A stretch of DNA of 16,158 nucleotides from assembly GCA_009602725.1 (NCBI GenBank), contig WELB01000037.1, positions 170,677-186,834 on the forward strand. The letters run 5' to 3'. Below are positions 1 through 10,000 of the stretch, piece after piece. This DNA comes from Spirogloea muscicola (taxonomy: Eukaryota; Streptophyta; Zygnematophyceae; Spirogloeales; Spirogloeaceae). A program made the position numbers and the translations under genes. The notes under the pieces were generated by a model. It was not told the DNA's origin. It saw only the letters and a program-made list of their open reading frames with translations, and made no database searches. How positions within the stretch are numbered: position 1 is the stretch's first letter; each line of letters begins with the position of its first letter.

Positions 1-717
1 GCGCGCGCCCGCTCGGCGGCGGCGCGCGCCACGGCGGGGTCTCCGGGCAAGATGGGCAGCTCCCGCCGCTTCGTCGAGGGCCGCCGCGGCCGCGGCCAGG
101 TTCGAATCCCCCCCTCCTCGTTCCTCCAGCTTTTTTCTGCCCGCCTCGCCCTGGCAGGCCTCTCGGCGGCACTGGCACCGGCGGCCATGCCAGCATCTCC
201 GTAGCAGCTCTTTTGCGCCGCGCGGCCTCGGGCGGGAGCTCTGGCTGCAGCCTCAGGGCCCCTCCTCAGCGAAGCTGATGCCCGCCGGCACAGCTCAGTC
301 AGTCCTGCTCGCGTCGCCGAGGCATGGGTGGTTGCTGTTTACTCCCTCTCTTGAGGTCCCGGCGGCAGCGCTGGTGGAGCTGGCAAAGTAGTGGGCAATC
401 AGCTTCTGAAGCTCCAGGTGTTGCCCTCGCAATTGGGTGCCAAATGAGGAGCGAGGGCGTTTCCGTGCAAGCAGGACAAGGTGGTGTGGGGGGTGCTGAT
501 TTTGGAGGAGTTTTGAGTGGTTGACACAGCGGCAGGGGAGCTGAGCCGGTGCTGCATGGCAGAATTTCATTGTCCATTGCGCAAGAGCTCCTGCAGAGGG
601 GACTCTGTGTCCTGATGTGGCAAGCAGCAGCACAGTGAAGCTCCGACTTAATGGAGAAGGCTGGCGGCTGCGCTGGACTGACCGCAGTCACCTTGACAAG
701 AGGCAAGAGAGACCTGA
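1..717 (+). other. GC-rich 5' region of the kinase gene, with one weak candidate first exon (52-99)
   Basis: The first supported kinase exon has no in-frame ATG and meets an in-frame TGA at 715-717, so the start codon must lie upstream across an intron. One candidate is the ATG at 52 in a favourable AAGATGG context. It reads 16 codons (MGSSRRFVEGRRGRGQ) to a CAG|GT donor at 99/100, in the phase needed to join the acceptor at 720 or 741. The same frame is open back to base 1, so the real start could be outside the window. Nothing homologous supports this exon. The rest of the stretch, including minus-strand open frames over 295-706, shows no recognisable protein and is probably 5' UTR, first intron and promoter. 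Confidence 0.35.
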
Positions 718-720
718 CAG

Positions 721-3700
721 GTTCTAACGCCGGTCGCTCAGCGTCTTGTGGCGGTGCAGCAGTACTGCGTGAAGCAGTCTCTGTGCGAGGCGGTGGTGAA
801 GCAGGTCGTGGAGCGCTGCCGCGCCGCCGGCCTCAGCGAGCAGGTCGTGGAGGATGTCCAGAAGCACTTTGCTCGCCTTCCTGCCAGGTGTGCGCTCACA
901 CACAGCAACACCACTTTGGAAACCTTCTTGTTGATGGTCGCATGCTACTCCCATGATTTGGCAAGACCTGTAAATGCCCCGGTTGCAACTGGTAACACGC
1001 TGTGGCTGTTGAGCATGGGTAATCATGTTGATGATCAAATGGTGGCCACGTTCCGAGAACATGGCCAGAGCAGTGCCATGGGCGAGCGTGTTCAATAATG
1101 GCAGGACTTCGAGGACTGGGCAATGACACAGATTGCTAGCAGCCGACTGGTGGAACCCTTGTTGTACTAGACGCACTCGATGCAATCGGCGGACAAGGCC
1201 AAGGCTATTAGGAGTTTATCATGGGTTCTGTCATGGACTTAGCCAGAGCGCCGGCTGTTCCATGTGCCCCGCAGATACGCGCTGAACATCGACCCGCAGC
1301 GGTATGAGGACGTGCTGCAGCACATGCGCCTCATGGCGGAGGCGCGGGAGGCCCAGAACGTGGCCGCCCATAGCCATGGCGGTACGGAAGACGAGGCTTA
1401 CGTGCTGCCCTGCGTCCACGTTCGGCGGGTGGCCCTCGTTGTACCTGCCATTGGCTCCGGGACGAGCCCGCGGACTGGATGGCCCATCCGGACAGCAGAG
1501 CTGGATGATGACGGCGATCTGAGCATGGGGAGCGTGAGCAGCCGTCTGGGGAGCGCCGACGCTAGCCGCGGCGGCGGCAGCGGCATCCGGCAGGGCATCC
1601 CCATCCCGGGCCTGCCCAGGCCTGCCTTTGGGTCCGGCACCAACCTGTCTGCCATGGGCGCAAGCAGCGGCAGCCCGCGCGTCGGCTCGCTGCCGCGCTC
1701 GTACCCGCGGTCCTCCTCCTATGGCCGCCTCACGCCGCTGCAGTCCAGGAAGACGCCGCCTGGCCTGCGCGACATGTCGCCGGGCCGGCCGCGGCTTCCT
1801 CGGCCGGCATTTGGCGGCTCGTACACCAACCTTGCCGAGATGGGCGAGGACGACGCGCCGCGCACAAGCCACTGGGAGATCACGGTTGCCACCGCTGACA
1901 TCCACGGCCTCCTCAAGTATCTCACCTCCGTCTTGAGCAACTCGTCGCTTGAGCTTGATATCAAGGTAACGCCAAGCCAAAGCTCTGTTGAACCTTCTTA
2001 CCATCACAATTGTGCAGTCTATCTGCATGCCCTGCCAATTCCATCTTCTTCGTTACATCTGGCATGCCTGATGACAGTCCATCGGGGTTGTGGTATCTCA
2101 GCTTCACTTACTGCATGAAAGAGGAGAGTGAGGATCTCTCAGTTGCTATGTTCATGATGTCTGCAATGAGATGGTTCACCAATTTTTTCTTTGGATATCA
2201 ATATGCAGGAAGCCCATGTATTTAGCTCCACAGATAGCATGGCTCTGGAGGTGTTTGTAGTGGAAGGTTGGAGCGGCGATGATGTGAGTGCTTGTTTGAG
2301 CATCACAAGTTGCTTCAATGCCTTGCTTAGTTGATGTAAGCTCATCAAGGTGCATGAATTGAATTTTATGGGCATCATAAGACTCTTCCTTTCAAGATCC
2401 ACATGTATACAGTTCCAAAGGGGCTTTGCTTGGCACGTATTGTCTGTGACCTGCATACTGACAGTAAGCTCCTTTTTTCCAAGCAGCCTGAAGAGCTTCA
2501 ACAAGCAGTGCTCGCGGCGGTAGTGGACAAGCTTCATGGCAAGGACTTTGGGGCACCTTTTCAGCTGTCCGAGGAATTTCAGATGCAGAGCCTGCGAGCA
2601 GCTGCTGAGGCCATTCAGTATGAGGATTGGGCTGTCAACTTTCAGGATGTAAGTGACCTCCTTGAAGGGCCTTGACTTACTGCTGCAACTTTCCTAGTGT
2701 GCCAGTCTTCCTGTGCTCAGTCATTCCATACGTGTGATGCTCAAGTGACTCACTAAGCTTGCTGCTGCGTGTGTTGAGCTTTTACTAATACAGGGTGTCC
2801 CCCTGATTATAGTTGCAGCTGGAGCTGGGCAGCCGACTTGGGGGTGGATCTTCTGGGCGCCTGTATCGAGCAAAGTACCGGGGCCAGGATGTGGCTGTCA
2901 AGGTCATCATGCTCGCGGATGGCTCCCTAGAAGGAATCTCCGGCTCTCTGCGGCCTGCTCCAGGCTCGGAGCTTCTGCAGATGTTCAAGCAGGAAGTGGC
3001 AATAATGAGGTAATTGATGTCTGCTAATTGTTGAGGTCTAGGCATCTAGGTGCATATGGGAGTCGCGTTGTTGCACACTCAAGAGCCTTGGTAAAGCTGG
3101 CAGCTTGTTGGGCTCGGTGGCGGTGCGCTCAATGTCTGCTTGCTCAGGCCTTGGTGCTGATGTTGGGTGAGTGCTCTATGCTGATGGGCCAGGATTGTTC
3201 GTCACAAGAACCTCATCCAGTTCATCGGAGCCTGCCTATGCTGGCCTCGCCTGTGCATCGTGACCGAGCTCATGGCGGGCGGCAGGTGGTTGTCCATGAC
3301 TTGGCTTGCTAATCACAGTTACACATATGTTGCTTGGCTAACTTATATGATCTAGGCATAACACTTAAGTAGAAAGATATAGTCCTTCTGCTGCTGTCTA
3401 ATCACAGTTGAACAGATGATGCTTGGCTAACTTATATAATCTAGGCATTACACTTAAAGTAGCAAGATATAGTCCTTCTGCTGCTGTATCCGCTGAGGCT
3501 GTCTATCGCTGCAGTTACATGAGGGTGGTCTGACAGTGGCATTTGTTGGGCAGTGTGAGGGACATGATGCAGAACAAAGGAGGGGGCCTTGAGCCGCTCG
3601 CCGCCCTCAAGGTGCTGAGGGACGCTGCAAGGGGCATGGATTTCCTACACAGGTCTGTGCTGCTGATGCCCTCCCACTAGTGCAAGTCCTCTGTAGTTCA

Positions 3701-5317
3701 GCACGCAGTTGTGTGTGAGAAACTATGCTAATACCTCGGATCTCTGGGAATAAGGAGCTTAGCCCAGGATGCCATTTGCTTGAGACCTTTGAGGCCCTGT
3801 GGCTAGCGTGCCGAGCAGCTTCCCTTGCTTCGTGTGCGCTACTGAGGACCCTCTCTGTAACCAAAATTACAAAGAGGACCAGTATGACTGATGGGACTAG
3901 GATTTGCTCTCATGGACCTTGTGGTGGCCCTCTTGCAGACGAGGAGTTGTCCACCGAGATCTCAAGGCAGCTAATCTCTTGATTGATGAGCATGATGTAA
4001 GTCCTCCTTGACTGCTAGTATTCTCTTTGCCATCATATCTGCTGCTCATAATGAGAGGCAAACATGTGTTACTCTGTTACCCCGGCAGTTGGCAGTGCTA
4101 TTTGGGCGTAGTAGTGGTCCTGCACAGATTATTAAAAGTAAGAGTGCCTCAGTTTGTATATGTCAGGGTGTATGCTGTGTGTTCAAGCACATCTCGATTG
4201 ACATATGTCACTCACTGTGTATCAATCTGACCTGTGGACTTGCCAAACGTGATGCAGGTAGTCAAGGTTTGTGACTTTGGTGTGGCACGGATGAAGCCCG
4301 GCGGCGGGCCCGGTGAGGCGGCAGGCGAAGCATCCGAGATGACGGCTGAGACGGGCACATACCGTTGGATGGCCCCTGAGGTGAGGCTTGCGTTGTACGA
4401 CATCTGTGCATCAGCCTAGCGCTGGTCCAGCTTCCAGACAAGTCAAGCTTCTGTAAGAATTTGTGCTTGACCTTGCCATTTGCTATTAGCTTCTTCATGC
4501 TGTTTGGCGGGTATGGCTGTTTACATGTCATACAGGTAAAGAATCCCCACAAGGGTGCCTCACACCACTGCTTTGCTTCATTCTTAGGTGCTGGAGCACT
4601 GCCCGTACGATCACAGAGTGGATGTGTACTCCTTTGGCATCATGATCTGGGAGATCCTGACAGGGGACATTCCATACGCGGGCCTCACGCCTCTGCAAGC
4701 GGCTATCGGGGTCGTTCAAAGGTGTGATGGCAGTGTGGCAAGGGAGTGGAAACAATCAACTAGCTGTTATGCTCATGCGCAGCCAGGTGCTAGCAGATGC
4801 TAGCAGCTAAGTGAATCTCAACAGTAGCAGCCATTGAATGCTCACCAAGTTACTTGACCTTGCAGACAACTGCGTCCCGTCATGCCGCCAACTGCCCCAC
4901 CCAAGCTGAAGGAGCTTGCTGAGCGGTGCTGGAGTACAAATTCTGCTGATAGGCCCGAGTTTGACGAGGTACGCGTCAGTGGTAATTGACCTCCTTTCCT
5001 GTCGATGGCAGCCATCTTGCTGCATAAGATCAAAGAGCAAGTGTATTACAATGCCGTTGGCTGCATCGATAGATCGTCACTGTCTTGTGTGGAGTCATGC
5101 TCGCTGCCGAGCTCTGCATTGACGACATTGTGTTGTCTGAGGCCGACGGTTGAGATGCTAACCTGCAGTTGTTTGGGGTTGTTAGTATCGTGATGGACGA
5201 CTGCCGTCATTCTCAAGTGTGCAGATCTTGGCCATTTTGGAGGACTGCATGAAGCCGGCAGTGATGTGGAAGAAGGGCCTGTTCGGAGTGAAGAAGAAGA
5301 CCTTGCCCAACCTGTAA
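721..5317 (+). CDS. ACT-domain Raf-like protein kinase (STY8/STY17/STY46 type), multi-exon, 5' end incomplete
   Basis: Plant-type Raf-like (MAPKKK-like) kinase that phosphorylates Ser/Thr and possibly Tyr, probably cytosolic. Exons: 721 (or 742)-887, 1275-1965, 2209-2283, 2487-2648, 2819-3009, 3193-3285, 3554-3652, 3939-3996, 4258-4380, 4588-4721, 4866-4968, 5225-5317. Phases agree throughout; exon 2 to the TAA adds 607 codons. N-terminal helix then LPAR|YALNID, a plant STY hallmark. Exon 2 has a Gly/Ser/Pro-rich linker, then the ACT domain from [15 protein letters not shown] into [10 protein letters not shown]. Kinase parts in order: Gly loop [15 protein letters not shown] lysine, alpha-C glutamate in [47 protein letters not shown]. 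All catalytic residues are present, so an active kinase is expected. Odd: extra residues after VAVKV and in the activation loop. The start codon is upstream and unresolved. Family call very secure; exact orthologue not. Confidence 0.93.
1612..1845 (+). repeat. Internal repeat LPRPAFG..TNLxxMG in the kinase linker
   Basis: Two copies of a 16-17 residue peptide lie in the disordered linker before the ACT domain. Copy 1 (1612-1659) reads [16 protein letters not shown]. Copy 2 (1795-1845) reads [17 protein letters not shown]. Codons differ (CTGCCCAGG against CTTCCTCGG), so the copies are old and kept at protein level. This suggests a short docking or phosphorylation motif; no function is known to me. 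Confidence 0.85.
1861..2283 (+). other. ACT domain coding segment of the kinase (two exons)
   Basis: The end of exon 2 and all of exon 3 (25 codons) together encode one ACT-like regulatory fold. It runs from [18 protein letters not shown] through SLELDIK, across the intron 1966-2208, to [18 protein letters not shown] and EGW. In plant STY kinases the matching segment lies between an N-terminal helix and the kinase domain. ACT domains usually bind small molecules such as amino acids, so a ligand-sensing role is inferred. The domain split by a phase-0 intron is seen directly. Confidence 0.85.
2480..2489 (+). promoter_or_regulatory. NAGNAG tandem splice acceptor before kinase exon 4
   Basis: The acceptor reads ttttttccAAGCAG|CCT. 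Splicing after the first AG (2483) adds one Gln codon (CAG) before PEELQQ; splicing after the second (2486) leaves it out. Both keep frame with exon 3, which ends at phase 0. The main model uses the second AG. Confidence 0.6.
3310..3487 (+). repeat. Imperfect 88/89-bp tandem duplication inside a kinase intron
   Basis: Intron 3286-3553 contains two head-to-tail copies: 3310-3397 and 3399-3487. Each starts TAATCACAGTT and ends AGTCCTTCTGCTGCTGT. By eye they differ by about seven substitutions and one inserted A, roughly 91% identity. The tracts GCTTGGCTAACTTATAT and GATATAGTCCTTCTG are identical. It lies between the exons for [18 protein letters not shown] and SVRDMMQNK and does not touch coding sequence. 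Confidence 0.95.
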
Positions 5318-6270
5318 ATGCACCGCAAGCACCATGAGAGCCCTTGTACAATTTCTCCAGCCTCGGCCGCGACGGCAATCACTTTCGGATGCGCCCTGCG
5401 TGGATCCTGTACATTCTGCCTACAACCCGGATCGGCCCAAGCAGGGGCTGTGCCCGAGCTCTTGCTGGTGCTCGCAGGATTGCCTGCAGCAAGATGCCGC
5501 GTCATCCAGACCTATATCTCTAACTATTCCACTGGTGGCGCTGCGATCAGAGCTATGGCGTCCACTGCTCCCCACATCGTTTCCTCCAGACGCGCTTTCA
5601 GGACGTATGGCTGCAGTGCTTACATCTGAAAAGCTTCATCCTGGGGGACGTCAGGCCCTGGCTTATGCCTGTCATTTTGAGCTTTTTTCCAACTTCGCCC
5701 CTACGACAGAATTACTCTGTGCTACATGTGGCTGCCAAGCAGAGCGGCATCAGATGAAGCTTAGCACGTGAGTGTTGTGCTTTCTTACAATTTTGATAGC
5801 TCCCTGCTCCAGCATTTCCTCGGGGAAATCTTAGTGCATTTCCGGAAAGCAAGTTTTGACCGCCCAACGTGAGAGCCCTCCAAGCCTCGTCGCGAGTCTG
5901 GTTGGCGTTGTTGGATGAGATGTCAGATATTAGTGCCACACATTCTTTGGGACTCATAAATTGGGACTCACACAGCGCCCAGTTGAGCGCACACTCTAGA
6001 AAACAATAAGAAAGCAGACTGGATAATAAGGTGATGGTGATTGTTCAACTATGGATCTTTTGACTTGTCGTGATGCTGATTGTGGTTTGGATTGGGAATC
6101 TTGGCACGACTACTCCTAGTGAGTTTGATGTTTGCCATTGATGATGTCCACAGCTCTCCAGTCACAAGAGCAGGACAGAGGCAGGGCCTTAAAGTATGTG
6201 TCACTCGGTGCTCAAATGAAGTACTTCAGGTCTCAGTCTTGATGCCTCCGCTCTTAAGCCCGATAAGACT

Positions 6271-6360
6271 GGACAAGCCTGCATCACGAAGCCATGCAAG
6301 TCTCCACAAAGCTGGAAAGAGAGAAGGCGGGCAGTGCGCATAAAATAAGAGGGTGGCCAA
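6271..6360 (+). repeat. Dispersed repeat, site 1 (single-unit copy)
   Basis: The sequence from GGACAAGCCTGC, through CATGCAAGT..CCACA, to GCTGGAAAGAGAGAAGG, CAGTGCGCATAAAATAAGAG and GGCCAATC matches the same ordered blocks at 15685-15915. Here there is only one AGAGAAGGCG..GTGCGCAT unit between GCTGG and GGCC, whereas the distant copy has two. Confidence 0.7.
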
Positions 6361-6728
6361 TCTAAGCGAGTACACTGTACAGGCAAAAGCTAGTAATGAG
6401 TTTGGGGCTTCATGAGAACGGTCGCCTCGCCTAGAAGTGGAGGCAGCAGTCCAGGCGCGGCAGACCCTTGCGTTACAGCCCTCTGTTTATTCTGACTTGC
6501 ACTTACTGACGAGAGGTTATTGAGAGCCCACTTTACTGACGTCTTGGAGACTAGTATCCTGCTTATTGCGCCATCCGGCCCTTTCAGACCGTTCAATTCC
6601 TCTGGGCTCGCCTCTCACAGCTATTGCCGTCATTTTCGAAGAGCTGATTTCCTTCCTCAGAGCCACGTTCTTGCGAGCGTCTTCGGTGCGCCAGAGCGAG
6701 CGACGCGGGCGGCTCGAGAGGCGCTAAC

Positions 6729-6768
6729 ACAACACAGCTATGCAAGTGACCACTGCGAACGGGAGGCC
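6729..6768 (+). repeat. Dispersed repeat, site 2 (head fragment)
   Basis: Positions 6729-6749 are identical over 21 bases to 15671-15691 (core ACAACACAGCTATGCAAGTG). After a gap of about 22 bases relative to the other copy, similarity resumes with CACTGCG and GGGAGG. A 21-base match by chance within 16 kb is very unlikely, so this is a true repeat copy. Confidence 0.75.
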
Positions 6769-6991
6769 AGTGGCTCCTTTGACGGCATCCGCCGCTTAGA
6801 AAGCCCATCAAGAAGCCCCAATCGACGAGACGCTGCCGGACGGCTGGGCTGGGCGCCCGCGGCCGCGCCGCCCGATGGCGCGCCATCCGGCGGCCAAGGG
6901 GAGTCGCACGGCACCCTGTCGCAAGCGTGCGACGGCATCGCCCGACCTGCGCGTCGCCCAACTTGGCTGGCCTCGTCTCTTGGCCCCTCCC

Positions 6992-7000
6992 AAACCCTAA
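6992..7000 (+). promoter_or_regulatory. Telo-box AAACCCTAA upstream of the CCAR1 gene
   Basis: A perfect AAACCCTAA lies 47 bp before the candidate ATG at 7047. In plants this interstitial telomere-type motif is a known promoter or 5'-leader element of growth- and translation-related genes. Telomeric repeats of green algae and plants are commonly of the TTTAGGG type. The match is exact, but a 9-mer can occur by chance, so regulatory use is inferred. Confidence 0.5.
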
Positions 7001-7010
7001 CCCCCCGGGC

Positions 7011-7011
<1 letters not shown>

Positions 7012-7045
<34 letters not shown>

Positions 7046-7051
7046 GATGGN
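7012..7051 (+). repeat. (CGG)10 microsatellite followed by an ambiguous base
   Basis: Ten CGG units run from 7012 to 7041, followed by CGCCG and ATGG. The only N in the window is at 7051, directly after the candidate start codon, so base calls around the repeat may be unreliable. Length variation here would alter the 5' leader or, if coding, an Ala or Gly run. Confidence 0.9.
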
Positions 7052-10000
7052 CGTCGTCGCAGCCCAGCGCCGGCGCCCGGCGGCGAGCTCCCGGCTGCCG
7101 CTCGCGGCGCCACGGGCTCTGAAGCTGGCGCTTGGCCCCGCAGGACGAGGAGGCGGCGGCAACTCAGTACGTGTATGGCACGGCCGGCGCCTCCGTCGCG
7201 TATCGGCAGGCGGCGCCGGCGTCGTCGGCGGCCGCTGCGCCGGTTGGCGGCGCGTACGGCCAGAAGACGGCCGCGAGCTACGGGCAGCAGCAGTACGCCC
7301 AGACGGCGTACGATCTCCAGGTGCCGCCGCGTAGCCATCGGCGTTGCTGGTCAGCTCAGCTTCCAGGCTGCTGTTGATCGTGCATGGTCTCAGCACCACG
7401 GTCTCATGTCCTTGCTGCCGCGTCCATGGCAGGCTGCCGTCGCGGCACAGCAGCACCAGCAGCAGCAGCAGCAGGTGGTCTACGGCGGAGGCATCAGTGA
7501 TGCAGCTTATGGAGGCGTCAGTGCGGCAGCCGCGCAGCAGCCAGCAGCGGCCTGGCAGTCTGCTGCTGGGGGCCACACGGGCACGCAGGCCAAGGCCCAG
7601 TACAGCGGAGCCTATGGTGCTTACGGCACCGCGCAGCAGGCCGGCCAACAACAGGTCTGGACATTTGACACCACACCTTCTGGTACATCCTCAGCTTCGT
7701 GACTGCCGTGTAGACTTGAGCAAGGCATGCTGGCTTACCTATCTGCAGCTTCGATCTGACGACTGGTTCTGTAGCCGTGCTTCCCAAGCAGAGTCAAGGT
7801 TATGCCAACTATGCAGCCCAGCCAGCGGTTGCGCAGACAGCGCGCACGGGATATGGGCAGGCACCCAGCTCTGATGTAAGTACTAATCTGAGAGCTGGAG
7901 TACATAAACCGAACTTCTCCTCTGCTGCACAGCTGTTGCCGCTTCTTGGCTCTTGAAGGCAGGTCTTCAACCGGCACCTTCATCTGGGGTGGTGCTTCTC
8001 AGTCTGTCGCTGTGCACATGCTTTGGCAGGTATTGAGCGCAGCCGCACGGACTGCCAGGTCCCCCGAGTATGCATCGGCGGCTGGCGCAGCTGCCTATGG
8101 GCAGGGCTCTGCGCAGGCTGCGCTCACTGGCTACAGCTCATCGGCTGCCGGCTACAACGCCGACATGCCCAAGTACCAGAAGACCGCCGCCGACTACAAC
8201 TCTGTCAAGGCTGCACCATACGGCTCAGTCACCCCGCCGCCCCAGTATGCTGCCAGATTGTCTGCAGAGCCCGCCTATGGTTCTGCGTATGGGAGTACAG
8301 CCAGTGACTTCAGGACGCAGCCTCCACAGGCTAGCGATTATGCATCTTATGGGCCATCAAAAGACGTGCGCCTTGGTGCGGCCAGGCAGTACCAGGACGG
8401 TCAGGCTGCAGCCGCAGCGGTGGCAAGAGCAGTAAGCACCTCTGCACATTCTCAAAGGGTCAGCTGCATGATTCAGCCCTGCATGACTCAGCCTGTCCTT
8501 GATGACTAACGGCACTGGATGATGGCTTCATAACGAGTACAGCCCTTGTACTCGTCATGGAGCCGCTTGAGTCAGGAATTGCATGTCACTCAGCATCTTA
8601 TCACTTGTGTCTGCCTGCCTAGAACTCATTCTATATATATGTCGTGTACCCCTGTGCACACTGGTGGACTCTGGTGGACGTGTTTGACCAGGAGCAGCAA
8701 GATCATCTGGTGAGTATGTATCTGTACAGAGGAGCCGAGTTCGCTGTTGCAGGATTGTGGATGGCTAATGGAAATAGGCTTCTGGTATGTTCTCCTCGCA
8801 GCTGTCTTATGCAGGGTGTGTCTTTTTATATTTATTTGCAGGTACAACAATATGCCAGACAGCAGCAGCAGGCACTGCAGCAGGTGCAGACCCTGGCACA
8901 GGTGGCACAGGCAGCGGCAGCACAGGGGAGAGCAGCTGTGGTTGACTCAGGCCCCAGGTAACGACCCTTGCAGCAACATGTATCGTCTGGTACCTGGAGG
9001 ACTTTGATGTTCTTACAACAACGAGAAAAGCTGTTGATCTTCAAGTCTTTGTTGTCCTTTGAAGCCAGTATATGGGACGTCATACTGTGACCTGGAGTGC
9101 CTGAAGCAGGGGGCAGCTTTCCGGCGCATACGGTGGGGGCATGAACTCCAAGCCCGACGTTGGCCTGGGGAGGAGCTCTACATCAGCTGTAGCTTACGGC
9201 GGCGGCTATGGAAGAGGCGGAACGAGCGTCGCGCCCGGCTTTGGGGGGGCCAGGGGCAGTGCAGACAGCTTGGCTGGCCAGGGCGGTAGCTTCGGAGCGA
9301 CTTCGCCACAGAGCGCGCAGTATGCGGCTGCTCTGCCTCGTCAGGCTGCAGCTTCTGGGTTCTCGGCGCAACAGCCGGCCTTTGCGCCTGGCCCTGGGGC
9401 GCATGCTGCTGGCAGCTACCAAGCTCAGCACGGCACTGGCTTCAGCCAGCCCGGCCGAGGTGCTACTGCGTAACATATTCCACATCTGTCAGTGTCAGTG
9501 CACAGTCTGACAGCTGCAGCTGTAAAGGACAAACTCTACTGCTGTGCTTGTCGTGCAGCATGTGGGTCTAGCTCTTGTGTCGCTTGTTGACCTATATACA
9601 CTACCTCTGCAGGTGGTTTTGGAGGTGGCCGTGGAATGGGGGGTGGCGGGCCTCCAGGCAGGGCCATTGGAGGCGAGTTTCCGTTTGCTGGCCACCAGCG
9701 CGAGACTGGCTTCAGCAGGGCCCCGGTAGCAGGACCTTCAGGTCGGTATGACTTTGAGCGGCGGGAGAGGCGGTTTGATGGCGAAAGAGAACGAGAGAAG
9801 TACGACGACCGGCGGCCAGTGCGAGATAGAGACCGAGACCGAGACCGGCGGGTCGATGACGATCGCAAGCGTGAGTCAAGCAGGCGCGAGGAAAGGGATG
9901 ACCGGCTCTCCAGGCACAAGTAAGTGGCACTCTGCGTGCAGGGTACTGTACTCCTCAAGAGTGCAGCTCATTCTGCAAAGAATTCATTAAAGTGGTTGTT

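Larger units (their letters stand above)
5318..6990. other. Intergenic region: kinase 3' UTR, dispersed-repeat fragments and CCAR1 promoter
   Basis: No gene is supported over about 1.7 kb. Open frames such as 5334-5771 (+) and 6080-6343 (+) have no recognisable motif, no splice-consistent partner and no homologue that I know. The first part is probably the kinase 3' UTR. I saw no clear downstream TGTAA-type green-algal poly(A) signal; a TGTAA overlaps the stop codon itself. Repeat fragments occur at 6271-6360 and 6729-6768. The last few hundred bases become very GC-rich, as expected for the promoter and 5' UTR of the next gene. Confidence 0.6.

Noticed and set aside
99-109. GGTTCGAATCC, a perfect tRNA B-box sequence
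   Set aside because: The flanking bases do not form a T-stem, there is no A box or cloverleaf upstream, and no acceptor stem. Treated as a chance match.
299-706. Minus-strand 135- and 112-codon frames in the 5' region
   Set aside because: Overlapping each other in different frames, rich in Pro/Cys/Ser, with no recognisable family.
3028-3312. 94-codon frame spanning a kinase intron and exon 3193-3285
   Set aside because: Wrong frame for the conserved [13 protein letters not shown] peptide; the true exon is bounded by a CAG acceptor and a GT donor.
5334-5771. 145-codon plus-strand open frame just after the kinase stop
   Set aside because: Starts 16 bases after the kinase TAA, no recognisable motif, composition not distinct from UTR. 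Most likely 3' UTR.
6593-7651. 352-codon minus-strand open frame
   Set aside because: It lies antisense to the GC-rich promoter and first CCAR1 exons; the composition is Arg/Ala/Pro-rich from CGG and CAG runs, with no domain. A shadow frame.
9510-9523. 14-bp perfect palindrome ACAGCTGCAGCTGT in an intron
   Set aside because: Short and built from a CAGCTG dimer; no related copies or other context suggests function.
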